The notes under the pieces are model-generated. The model was not told the origin of the DNA. It did no database searches and saw only the letters and a list, made by a program, of their open reading frames with translations. From DASWJQ01 sp036397095 (lineage in GTDB: Bacteria; Chloroflexota; Anaerolineae; Anaerolineales; E44-bin32), in assembly GCA_036397095.1 (NCBI GenBank), contig DASWJQ010000079.1, positions 1-25,627 of the forward strand: DNA of 25,627 nt. Direction: 5' to 3'. The position numbers and the translations under genes were made by a program. Below are positions 14,015-20,933 of the stretch, in pieces. How positions within the stretch are numbered: the stretch's first letter is position 1; every line of letters begins with the position of its first letter.

Positions 14015-14710
14015 ATGAAAGTCGAAGTCTTGTACCGTCCGTCGTACGCCACCGCCCACGTCACGCTTGCCGGCGGGGAGAAGATCCAGGTCGAAAGCGG
14101 CGCCATGGTCGGCATGTCGCCCGGTATGCAAATGGAGACCGAGGCCCGCGGCGGATTGCTCAAGTCGATCGCCCGCTCGATGTTCGCCCAGGAGAGCTTC
14201 TTCATCAACACCTACACCAGCATGCAGGATGACGACAATATCCTGCTGGCGCCGCCGCTGTCGGGGGACATTGTGGTCGTCGAGCTCGACGGCGATCCGC
14301 TGTTGGTGCAGTCCGGCTCGTACCTGGCCTCGTCCGAAGGCGTCGAAGTCGATACCACGTGGACTGGGGCCAAGACCTTCTTCGGCAGCGAAGGTCTGAT
14401 CATGCTCAAGGTCAGCGGCAGTGGCACGCTGTTGATGTCGAGCTACGGCGCCATTCATGAGGTCGAATTGGGAGATGGCGAAAAGTACGTCGTCGACACA
14501 GGCCACCTGGTCAGCTTCGAGGAGCAAATGGACTACCAGGTTAAGAAGGTGGCGGGCTGGAAGAGCACGCTGTTCAGCGGGGAAGGGCTGGTGGCCGAGC
14601 TGACTGGTCCGGGCAAACTCACCTTGCAGACGCGCAGCCAGGATTCGTTCCTGTCTTGGCTGATCCCGCGCCTGCCCAAGCCGAGCAGCTCGTCCCATTC
14701 CGGCAATTAG
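14015..14710 (+). CDS. AIM24 family protein (TIGR00266 type)
   Basis: A 231-aa protein of the AIM24/TIGR00266 family, a beta-rich fold related to tubby-like and TerD-associated proteins, of unknown biochemical role in bacteria. Characteristic features are the opening MKVEVLYRPSYATAHVTLAG, VESGAMVGMSPGMQMETEAR, the F-x-N-TYTS segment, the middle WTGAKTFFGSEGLIMLKVSG with SGTLLMSSYG, VDTGHLVSFEEQMDYQVKKV and the final LTGPGKLTLQTRSQDSFLSW. Length is normal and no membrane helix is seen. ATG 14015 follows AAAGGAG by six bases; a 24-residue upstream extension in the same frame lacks such a site. It is monocistronic, closed by the hairpin at 14739. Confidence 0.93.
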   Translation: MKVEVLYRPSYATAHVTLAGGEKIQVESGAMVGMSPGMQMETEARGGLLKSIARSMFAQESFFINTYTSMQDDDNILLAPPLSGDIVVVELDGDPLLVQSGSYLASSEGVEVDTTWTGAKTFFGSEGLIMLKVSGSGTLLMSSYGAIHEVELGDGEKYVVDTGHLVSFEEQMDYQVKKVAGWKSTLFSGEGLVAELTGPGKLTLQTRSQDSFLSWLIPRLPKPSSSSHSGN

Positions 14711-14738
14711 CCTGCGCATTCGGAGCGGCAGTGGGAAC

Positions 14739-14769
14739 GGGCCAGCGGCCATGTCATGGCCGCTGGCCC
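14739..14769 (+). terminator. Perfect 15-bp hairpin after the AIM24 gene
   Basis: GGGCCAGCGGCCATG, T, CATGGCCGCTGGCCC: 15 paired bases around one central base, 28 bases after the AIM24 stop. No T-tract follows. A second stem (GCCGAACG at 14788-14795 with CGTTCGGC at 14802-14809) stands between it and the AraC gene. Termination or mRNA protection is inferred from position. Confidence 0.55.
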
Positions 14770-14861
14770 GAGTTGCTGAGCTGGTGTGCCGAACGGCGAT
14801 GCGTTCGGCGTGATACATACGGACTAGTCACGCGGGGCCCTATTCTGCAATACTGGACAAT

Positions 14862-15251
14862 ATGGATCACCAATTTGACGGCCAGACTGAAGTCAGTGAG
14901 CGTCTAGAGGCCGTCGTCGACTACATCGTTCGGAACACCGACACGGATCTGTCGCGGCAGGTGCTGGCCGAAGTGGCCGGCTATTCGGTGCCGCACCTGC
15001 ACCGCATCTTCACCGGCGAACTCGGTGAAAACATCGCCGACTACGTCCGGCGGGTGCGGCTGGAGCGCGCCGGGCGCAAGCTTCGGATGGGGGCCGTCGA
15101 CATTAGCCAGGTGGCGCTAGCCGCCGGTTACGAAAGCCACGCCGCTTTCTCCCGCGCCTTCAAGCGTCACTTTGGCCTGAGCCCGCGCGCTTTCCGGCAG
15201 CTGGGCTGTACCGCTGCTACCGAACTGTTAAGGAATGGAGGAACTCGATGA
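14862..15251 (+). CDS. AraC-type regulator consisting of the DNA-binding domain only
   Basis: A 129-aa protein that is essentially one AraC/XylS double-HTH domain: first HTH DLSRQVLAEVAGYSVPHLHR (about residues 28-47), linker helix, second HTH VDISQVALAAGYESHAAFSR (about 79-98) and the signature KRHFGLSPRAFRQ. There is no cupin or GyrI-like effector domain; length is close to the single-domain SoxS/MarA members, whose activity depends on their amount rather than ligand. The ribosome-binding site is poor. Its stop overlaps the VOC start as ATGA, so the two are co-translated, and the regulator probably controls or responds to the VOC protein (inference). Confidence 0.92.
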   Translation: MDHQFDGQTEVSERLEAVVDYIVRNTDTDLSRQVLAEVAGYSVPHLHRIFTGELGENIADYVRRVRLERAGRKLRMGAVDISQVALAAGYESHAAFSRAFKRHFGLSPRAFRQLGCTAATELLRNGGTR

Positions 15252-15646
15252 GGATTTCGCTGGCAAGCGTGCCAATCGCTGACTACGACAAGGCGCTCGC
15301 CTTTTACACCGAGAAGCTGGGCTTTCAGCTCAAGCGCGATATCCCGCTGGGCGATGGCGCCCGCTGGATCACGGTCGTGTCGCCCAACGAGCCCGACGGC
15401 ACCGAACTGGTGCTCGAGCCCAATGCCGAATACCCGGAGATGAAAGCGCTCAAGCAGGCGCTGGTGCGGGATGGTATCCCCTACACGGCCTTTGAAGTCG
15501 ACGACATTCACGGGGAATTCGAGCGTCTCAAGGGCCTGGGCGTGACCTTCACCATGGAGCCGACCGAGACCGGTCCGGCCACCGCCGCCGTGCTGGACGA
15601 CACCTGCGGCAACCTGATCCAGATCTACCAGATGACCGGAGGCTGA
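15248..15646 (+). CDS. VOC-superfamily protein (glyoxalase/bleomycin-resistance type)
   Basis: A 132-aa cytoplasmic vicinal-oxygen-chelate protein with the two beta-alpha-beta modules: SLASVPIADYDKALAFYTEK with LGFQLKRDIPLG, then AFEVDDIHGEFERLKGLGVT and the final DDTCGNLIQIYQM. Members bind a metal and act as glyoxalases, dioxygenases or antibiotic-binding resistance proteins; the subfamily (PhnB/YaeR-like) rarely has a known substrate. GGAGG lies seven bases before the ATG, inside the AraC gene. Translational coupling with an HTH-only AraC protein points to a small stress or toxin response unit, by inference. Confidence 0.93.
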   Translation: MRISLASVPIADYDKALAFYTEKLGFQLKRDIPLGDGARWITVVSPNEPDGTELVLEPNAEYPEMKALKQALVRDGIPYTAFEVDDIHGEFERLKGLGVTFTMEPTETGPATAAVLDDTCGNLIQIYQMTGG

Positions 15647-15811
15647 TTCACCGACTCCGGCGATCCAACAGCGCAATCCCCCATTCGCAGCTCTTACAGG
15701 CGAAATCCCGGGGTCGGCGAGAGAACTCGGCCGGCATCCACGAGCCCGGCCCACCCCGCCAGAGCGATCCGGGTTGTTTGTCAACCAAAGCACGTCGCGC
15801 GCAAGCGGGGA

Positions 15812-15839
15812 TTGACAGTCCGCCCGATCGGGCCACAAT
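15812..15839 (+). promoter_or_regulatory. Promoter with a palindromic operator in its spacer
   Basis: TTGACA (15812-15817), a 16-bp spacer and CACAAT (15834-15839) precede the PPOX-type gene, with an expected start near 15846. The spacer contains the perfect 12-bp palindrome GCCCGATCGGGC (15822-15833), which touches the -10 box. A protein bound there would block polymerase, so this looks like a regulated promoter; the regulator is unknown. The spacer 15647-15892 contains no gene. Confidence 0.6.
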
Positions 15840-15892
15840 GTGGGTCGTCATGGTCGGTACTTAGTCGCCGCCGTCTGTCGCCGAGGTGACAA

Positions 15893-16318
15893 ATGAAGAT
15901 TCCCGATAGCCTGCGCCGATTGATTGAAGCCGGCACACCGGCCCACCTGGTCACGCTCAACCCCGATGGCAGTCCACAAACGACGCTGGTCTGGGTCGGG
16001 CTGGATGGCGACGAAATCGTGGCCGGCCATCTGCCGCGCAACCGCAAAGTACAAAACATTGAGCGGGACGGCCGCGTGGCGCTGTCACTGCAAGCGGATT
16101 CCAAGAGCGCGCTGGGGCTGACAGAATACGCCGTGCTCTACGGTCAAGCGCACATCGAGCTGGGGGGCGCTCCCGAATTGCTGCAGCGTCTGGCGCAGGT
16201 CTACTTAGGACCGGGCATCAAGTTCCCGCCGATGGACAACCCGCCGGCGGGCTACGTGACCCGAATCCGAGTCGATCGGATTAGCGGCGCCGGACCATGG
16301 ACCGGCCGCCCGGTGTGA
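15893..16318 (+). CDS. PPOX-class F420/FMN-dependent oxidoreductase-like protein
   Basis: A 141-aa split-barrel flavin/deazaflavin-binding protein of the pyridoxamine-phosphate-oxidase-like superfamily, closest by eye to the F420-dependent group. The start IPDSLRRLIEAGTPAHLVTL is followed by NPDGSPQTTLVWVGLDGDEI, the strand-turn HLPRNRKVQNIERDGRVALS, VLYGQAHIELGG and the C-terminal YVTRIRVDRISGAGPW, all typical. Whether it uses F420, FMN or haem cannot be decided here, and no F420 biosynthesis gene is in the window. GAGGTGA lies just before the ATG. It is transcribed alone from the palindrome-containing promoter at 15812. Confidence 0.9.
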   Translation: MKIPDSLRRLIEAGTPAHLVTLNPDGSPQTTLVWVGLDGDEIVAGHLPRNRKVQNIERDGRVALSLQADSKSALGLTEYAVLYGQAHIELGGAPELLQRLAQVYLGPGIKFPPMDNPPAGYVTRIRVDRISGAGPWTGRPV

Positions 16319-16439
16319 TCTTTGCCCGACCTGTGAGGCCCGGCCAGGCAGGCGCTACGAGTCGCGTGCCGGAACGCGCCTCTGGGGTGATGGTTGGCGC
16401 CCTGTCGTGACATGGCATGGGGCCAGCAGGAGTCATCGT

Positions 16440-16862
16440 ATGGCTATGGAACTGGTGCCCCTTGGACTGTTGAACATGAAGATGAAACAGGAAGTCGTTA
16501 TGCGAGGCACCCCGGCCGGGTCGAGAGTGGTGGTGGCCTTCTCGGGGATTCATTGGACTGGCGAGCGGGTCACGGCCAGCCAGGTCGGCGTGGCCGCCGG
16601 CGATTGGCTGACCGTCGGGCCCGAAGGTACTGCCATCCTCGACATCCGTTTCTGTGTCCAGACGCCCGACGGCGCACTAATCTACGCCCGCGGAATCGGC
16701 CGGGCCGACTCGGCAACCTTCAATGAAGGTTCGCCGCTCTACTTCTCGCCCTACTTCGAAACCAACCATCCCGACTACGCCTGGCTCAACCGCATCGCGG
16801 CGGTGGCCAAGGGCCTGGTCGAGGGAGACGAAGTCACCTTCGAGCTGTCTCAAGTGGCATAA
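16440..16862 (+). CDS. DUF3237 family protein
   Basis: A 140-aa beta-barrel-type protein of the DUF3237 (UPF0311) family, function unknown. Recognisable parts are the start LVPLGLLNMKMKQEVVMRGT, the GDWLTVGPEGTAILDIRFCV strand pair, TPDGALIYARGIGR, FSPYFETNHPDYAWLNRIAA and the final GDEVTFELSQV. Length matches the family. ATG 16440 has AGGAG seven bases upstream; the in-frame ATG at 16407 has no such site. The start resembles family members except for a Met-rich opening. It lies 121 bp after the PPOX gene in the same direction; a shared transcript is possible but unproven. Confidence 0.88.
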   Translation: MAMELVPLGLLNMKMKQEVVMRGTPAGSRVVVAFSGIHWTGERVTASQVGVAAGDWLTVGPEGTAILDIRFCVQTPDGALIYARGIGRADSATFNEGSPLYFSPYFETNHPDYAWLNRIAAVAKGLVEGDEVTFELSQVA

Positions 16863-16939
16863 ACGCATGATGAGCAGCGCAACGCCGAGGCTTGCAGCAT
16901 GGCGGTATAGCTGTTGTCACCCTGTGTCAGGGGGATCCG

Positions 16940-17075
16940 CGCCGGCGAAGGGAAAGACCTGATAACACCAAGACACGAAGGCACAAGGATTTCCAATGGA
17001 TACGTCTATTGTGCCTTGCTTCCCTTTGAGTCTTCGTGAGTACCGTTCTGGCCCACTGCTTGGCGCCTTGTGCCT
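16940..17075. repeat. Dispersed long imperfect inverted repeat, copy 3
   Basis: AAGGCACAA at 16978-16986 pairs with TTGTGCCTT at 17009-17017. The left part (GCGCCGGCGAAGGGAAAGAC, then CACGAAGGCACAAGG) and the right part (GAGTCTTCGTGAG, then GGCGCCTTGTGCCTGGTGCC) match copies 1 and 2. It fills most of the spacer 16863-17121, which holds no gene, and lies just before the small membrane-protein gene. Confidence 0.65.
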
Positions 17076-17121
17076 GGTGCCCGGCATGTCCCCATCTGAT
17101 TGGCTAAGGACAAGTCTCCCC

Positions 17122-17313
17122 ATGAACCCTATGTTTCGGCTCGGTTTGATTGGCCTGGCGATCGCCGTCGCTGTCAATCTTCTCGTCGGCCTGCTCTTCG
17201 GTACCCCGGCCGCGCAATTCCTCAGCGGCGAGTGGTGGACGGTCTGGTTTCCGACGTACCTGGTGTGGATCGTGTTTATCATCGTGGGTCTGGGGCAGCA
17301 GCGCAAGGACTAG
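17122..17313 (+). CDS. Small two-helix membrane protein
   Basis: A 63-aa peptide, MNPMFRLGLIGLAIAVAVNL onward, with two hydrophobic helices (about residues 5-27 and 41-58) joined by a short polar loop and a basic end (GQQRKD). No family recognised. AAGGA lies eleven bases before the ATG, a little far. A longer in-frame start at 16996 would translate the inverted repeat and is unlikely. Coding status rests on the hydrophobic pattern and the position after a repeat, as with the other orphan genes here. Confidence 0.55.
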   Translation: MNPMFRLGLIGLAIAVAVNLLVGLLFGTPAAQFLSGEWWTVWFPTYLVWIVFIIVGLGQQRKD

Positions 17314-17381
17314 CTGCCAAGCGGGAGCACGGCTGACCTCCGGGGCCCGTTTGGGTTCGCACCACCGTCCTGGCGCCACAA

Positions 17382-17398
17382 GCGGACCTCGGAGGTCG
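17382..17398. repeat. Single copy of the GGACCTCGGAGGTC palindromic repeat
   Basis: GCGGACCTCGGAGGTCG is identical to 6306-6322. It lies 78 bases before the PPTase start, where the operon promoter should be; TATCAT at 17420-17425 could be a -10 box but no -35 matches. Whether it is an operator or merely a repeat is undecided. Confidence 0.6.
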
Positions 17399-17475
17399 CT
17401 ATCCGGCCAGCCCGTGAAGTATCATCCTGTGGTGCTAAGTCTCACGATGGGACGCTGGGCTGCAGGAGTTCGTAG

Positions 17476-18261
17476 GTGAATGGCGTCCCCGAGGAAACGC
17501 ACGCAATCCACCTTTGGTTCGGTAAGGTTGGGCGCGGCGATCTGAGCTCGGACGAGCCGCCCGCCTGGTTTACTCGCGCCGAATGGGACCGCTGGTCGAG
17601 CTTCAGCGCACCGCAGGCGCGCACTCGCTACTTGCTGCGGCATCTGGCGCTGCGCCGGGTGCTTGGTGGCTGGCTTGGGGTGCCCGAGGATGAAGTGGCG
17701 CTTAGCTGGCTTCCGAGCGGCCAGCCCCAGACAGACCATCAGCGGGAGGGCCTGCAGTTGGCCGTCAGCATGGCCAGTCGTGAAGACAGGGTGCTGCTCG
17801 GCGCCTGCTGGGGTGGCGCACTCGGCGTCGACTTTGAGCCGCTCCGACCACTGCCCGACCTGACGGCACTGGCCCTTACGGCGCTGCACCCAGACGAACG
17901 GCGCTCGCTTGCCCGACGCCAGCAGGCCCGCCGGGCGGGGTTCTTCTTGCGGCTGTGGGTGCGCAAAGAGGCGTTGCTCAAGGCGGCCGGCGTCGGGCTG
18001 CGCTCGGATCCAAGGCAGATTAATGTGCTCGGCTCACCACTGCGGCCGGCCAAGGTCCAGGTGCGCCTGGTCACGGACGAAGGCTCGATGTGGTTCGTCC
18101 AGGACATAGCCATGGCGGCGGGTCAGTTGACGGCCGTGTGCAGCGACCAACCGTGGCCATCGGTGGTGGCCCATCCATGGCGGCTTGACGCCGACCGGTA
18201 TGCGACCAGGGCCCAGGATCAACTTGACTTCGGTCGACCGGAGGCCGGAGGGCCCGAATGA
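17476..18261 (+). CDS. Sfp-type 4'-phosphopantetheinyl transferase
   Basis: Transfers the phosphopantetheine arm from CoA to the Ser of carrier domains; the obvious partner is the PCP domain encoded four genes downstream. The 261-aa length fits the Sfp class of two pseudo-repeats. Visible motifs are the CoA-binding RTRYLLRHLALRRVLGGWLG, the Mg-binding GVDFEPLRP (Asp119, Glu121) and the signature WVRKEALLKAAGVGL (Trp161, Lys164, Glu165, Lys169). GTG 17476 follows AGGAG by seven bases. Its stop overlaps the ABC ATPase start as ATGA, making it the first gene of a six-gene operon. A PPTase placed inside a one-module operon argues for a dedicated secondary-metabolite role rather than fatty-acid synthesis. 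Confidence 0.95.
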   Translation: MNGVPEETHAIHLWFGKVGRGDLSSDEPPAWFTRAEWDRWSSFSAPQARTRYLLRHLALRRVLGGWLGVPEDEVALSWLPSGQPQTDHQREGLQLAVSMASREDRVLLGACWGGALGVDFEPLRPLPDLTALALTALHPDERRSLARRQQARRAGFFLRLWVRKEALLKAAGVGLRSDPRQINVLGSPLRPAKVQVRLVTDEGSMWFVQDIAMAAGQLTAVCSDQPWPSVVAHPWRLDADRYATRAQDQLDFGRPEAGGPE

Positions 18262-19088
18262 AGTTGGACGTGAAGGATCTGACCGTCAGCTACAGGATGC
18301 GTCGCACAGGCGAGTCTTTGCTGGCGATCCGGGATTTGAGCTTTGGTGTCGCCGCCCGCTCCTTTGTCACCATTGTCGGACCCAGTGGCTGTGGCAAATC
18401 AACCTTGCTCAAGGCCATCGCGGGGCTCATCCCTCCAGCGGCAGGTGAGATCTGGCTCGACGGGCGTTCCTTGCGCCGTCCGGGTCAAGATCGAGCGATG
18501 GTGTTCCAATCACCGGCCTTGTTGCCATGGCGAACGGTGCTGCAGAATGTGCGCTATGGTCTGGAACTGCAGGGGGCCGATCGCCGGCTTGCCACGCAGC
18601 GTGCGCTCGACCACATTCGCCTCGTTGGGCTGGCCGGCTTTGAAGAGAGCTATCCAACGGAGCTGTCGGAGGGCATGCGCCAACGGGTGAACCTGGCCCG
18701 GGCCCTGGCAACCGAGCCCGAACTGCTCTTGCTCGATGAACCCTTTGCCGCACTCGATTCGCAGACGCGTTTGTTCATGCAGCTTGAATTGCAATCGATC
18801 TGGGCGCGAACGCAGTCGATGGCCCTGTTTGTCACGCACCAGATCACCGAGGCCATCCTGCTCGGGGACCAGGTGGTCGTACTCTCGGGCCGGCCCGCCC
18901 GGGTCAAAGAAATCATACAGGTAGCGTTGCCGCGGCCACGTTCGATGGACATGAAACGCTCGGCGGAGTTCAATCAGCTCGAGGAGCGCATTTGGGATCT
19001 GGTGGGCCAAGAAGTCATGGCGATGGGCGGGTTTGCCCATCTTGGGCAGGAGGCCCTCGGCACGGGGGACAAAGATGCGGGCGGATGA
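18258..19088 (+). CDS. ABC importer ATP-binding protein, NitT/TauT/SsuB type
   Basis: A 276-aa ATPase of the nitrate/sulfonate/taurine (SsuB/TauB) family that powers the adjacent permease. Walker A GPSGCGKST (41-49), Q-loop Gln84 in VFQSPALLPW, signature LSEGM (136-140), Walker B LLLLDEP (157-162), D-loop ALDSQTR and His194 are all present. Glu replaces the first signature Gly (LSGGM is usual), a modest change also seen in working members. It overlaps the PPTase by four bases and the permease by fourteen. The substrate is not predictable from the ATPase. Confidence 0.95.
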   Translation: MKLDVKDLTVSYRMRRTGESLLAIRDLSFGVAARSFVTIVGPSGCGKSTLLKAIAGLIPPAAGEIWLDGRSLRRPGQDRAMVFQSPALLPWRTVLQNVRYGLELQGADRRLATQRALDHIRLVGLAGFEESYPTELSEGMRQRVNLARALATEPELLLLDEPFAALDSQTRLFMQLELQSIWARTQSMALFVTHQITEAILLGDQVVVLSGRPARVKEIIQVALPRPRSMDMKRSAEFNQLEERIWDLVGQEVMAMGGFAHLGQEALGTGDKDAGG

Positions 19089-19869
19089 GCACAGCGGCAC
19101 TGGACCAGCTAGCGACGCAGGTCGAGTTAGGTGGCTGCGCCTTGGCCTGATTGTTGTCTTTCTCGGAGTGTGGGAATCGGTCGCCCAGCTGGGCTGGATC
19201 CGGCCCATTTTCATTAGCTCGCCCAGCCGGATCGTCCAGGCGGCTGTCTGGCTGGCGGGCGAAGGCCTGTGGCGCGACCTGGCCGTGAGCGGCCTGGAGT
19301 TTGCCTATGGCATGACGTTGGCGGTGTTTGTCGGCTTAATCCTGGGGATTGTCTTGGGCTGGTATGCTTCGCTCGGCGCCGTCGTCGATCCATTCATCGC
19401 CGGGTTGTATGCGACGCCCCGGGTGGCTTTGATCCCGCTGATCATTCTGTGGTTCGGTATCGGCATCGCTTCCAAAGTGGCCGTCGTCTTCCTGGGCGCG
19501 GTTTTCCCGATCCTGGTGAGCACGATGGCGGGCGTGCGGGCCGTCGACAACGATCTGGTAACTTGTGCCCGCTCCTTTGGCGCCTCCGACCGGCAGGTCT
19601 TTCAGACGCTGGCCCTGCCTTCTTCGGTGCCATTTATCATTGCCGGGCTCCAGTTAGGCGTCGGCCGCGGCCTGGTTGGGGTGGTCGTGGCCGAATTCAT
19701 CGCCGCCCGGGCTGGCATCGGACACATGATTTCCGTGGCCGCCGCCACTTTCCAATCCGACAAGACGTTTGTCGGAATCTTGATACTGGCCGGCACCGGC
19801 GTGCTGCTCAGCGCCCTGCTCGACCGGCTGCAAGCACGTTTTGATCGTTGGCGACCGTCACCCCGATAG
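19075..19869 (+). CDS. ABC importer permease, NitT/TauT/SsuC type
   Basis: A 264-aa inner-membrane permease with about six helices. The ATPase-contact EAA-like loop reads CARSFGASDRQVFQTLALPS (about residues 164-183), and the region PLIILWFGIGIASKVAVVFL is typical of the SsuC/TauC family. ATG 19075 (MRADEHSG) is preferred because GGGGGA lies five bases upstream; it overlaps the ATPase by 14 bp. An upstream in-frame ATG at 19033 would lengthen the overlap. AGGAGG for the next gene overlaps the stop. It functions with the ATPase and lipoprotein genes as a complete importer. Confidence 0.95.
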   Translation: MRADEHSGTGPASDAGRVRWLRLGLIVVFLGVWESVAQLGWIRPIFISSPSRIVQAAVWLAGEGLWRDLAVSGLEFAYGMTLAVFVGLILGIVLGWYASLGAVVDPFIAGLYATPRVALIPLIILWFGIGIASKVAVVFLGAVFPILVSTMAGVRAVDNDLVTCARSFGASDRQVFQTLALPSSVPFIIAGLQLGVGRGLVGVVVAEFIAARAGIGHMISVAAATFQSDKTFVGILILAGTGVLLSALLDRLQARFDRWRPSPR

Positions 19870-19884
19870 GAGGTTCCTACGGAT

Positions 19885-20898
19885 ATGCACGCCCTACGTC
19901 GAACTCTTCATTATCTGGTTCTGTTCGTTATTGGCGTGGCGCTTGCCGGCTGCGGGGCGGCCGGACCAGGAGCGGCGACCGAGGACCAATCGGTGCGGGT
20001 GTGCTACTCAGCGCTGACGGCCACCCAAATCCCGCTGCTATATGCCTATGATCAGGGCTTCTTTGAGGCAGAAGGTCTGAGCATCGAACTCACTTACTTC
20101 GAGAGCGGCACGGCGGCGGCAACGGCGATGATCGCCGACGAAATCGATATCTGTCAGATCGCTGGTTCGGCGGTGGTCAATGCCGGCGTGGCCGGAGAAG
20201 ACCTGGTCTTCTTGGCCGGCTTGTTCAACACCTATGTGTATTCCGTGCTTGTTACGCCAGACATTACCGGTCCGCAGGACCTGATTGGCCGGTCGATGGC
20301 CGTGAGCCGGATTGGATCGTCGTCCGACGCCGCGTTGCGCATCGCCTTGCGGAGTATGGGCCTGACGCCCGACGAGGACGTGGCTATCCTGGCGATTGGC
20401 GACCAGAGCGCCCGCGTGGCGGCGATGGAGACCGGCGAAATTGCCGGCACGGTCGCCAGCATCCCCGATTCGACTCGGGCCCAGCAGGCGGGGCTGGTCG
20501 AACTGCTCGACATGTCCACCCTCAACGCCCCATTCCAGCACACGGCAATTGCCACTAGCCGTCAATTCATCTCAGACCGGCGCGCCACGACGGTTGCCTT
20601 CATGCGCGCCATGCTGGCGGCGATCGAATCCATGAAGCAGGACAGGGCGGCCACGATGGAAGTGATGGCCGAGTACCTGAGCCTCGATCCCGAAGCCGAC
20701 GCCGAACTGCTGGCGGCGGCCTATGACGATCTGGTGCCGACCTATCTTACCGACATCCCCTACCCTACGCTGGACGGCATTCAGACCCTGCTCGATGAGT
20801 TGGAGGCCGAGAATCCCAGCGCTGCTGACTATCAACCGGAGGATCTGATTGACTTGTCTGTGCTGCAAGAGGCGGCCGGCGGAACCGTGGGCGATTGA
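19885..20898 (+). CDS. ABC importer substrate-binding lipoprotein, NMT1/THI5-like
   Basis: A 337-aa solute-binding protein of the SsuA/TauA/THI5 type that captures the substrate outside the membrane. Signal peptide MHALRRTLHYLVLFVIGVAL with lipobox LAGC (Cys23). The mature domain shows VCYSALTATQIPLLYAYDQG, FFEAEGLSIELTYFESGTAA and ICQIAGSAVVNAG, the usual lobe-1 pattern. Known ligands of the fold include sulfonates, taurine, nitrate, thiamine pyrimidines, riboflavin and aromatic acids; the binding pocket cannot be read here. AGGAGG precedes the ATG at longer-than-usual spacing. The presence of an importer, not an exporter, in a biosynthetic operon suggests it feeds the downstream enzyme with a precursor, by inference. 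Confidence 0.93.
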   Translation: MHALRRTLHYLVLFVIGVALAGCGAAGPGAATEDQSVRVCYSALTATQIPLLYAYDQGFFEAEGLSIELTYFESGTAAATAMIADEIDICQIAGSAVVNAGVAGEDLVFLAGLFNTYVYSVLVTPDITGPQDLIGRSMAVSRIGSSSDAALRIALRSMGLTPDEDVAILAIGDQSARVAAMETGEIAGTVASIPDSTRAQQAGLVELLDMSTLNAPFQHTAIATSRQFISDRRATTVAFMRAMLAAIESMKQDRAATMEVMAEYLSLDPEADAELLAAAYDDLVPTYLTDIPYPTLDGIQTLLDELEAENPSAADYQPEDLIDLSVLQEAAGGTVGD

Positions 20899-20933
20899 AC
20901 GATCGCCAGCGCGGGCAGAGGGCCGCGGCACGC

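Noticed and set aside
13802..14818. 338-aa minus-strand reading frame
   Set aside because: Antisense shadow of the AIM24 gene in GC-rich DNA, with no recognisable domain and a His/Arg/Gln-rich composition.
15167..15838. 223-aa minus-strand reading frame
   Set aside because: Antisense to the VOC gene and its downstream spacer; no family resemblance and no ribosome-binding site.
20895..20897. TTG start for the A-PCP-TE enzyme overlapping the lipoprotein stop
   Set aside because: ATG 20934 has a better upstream purine stretch and begins near the adenylation domain; the TTG cannot be fully excluded.
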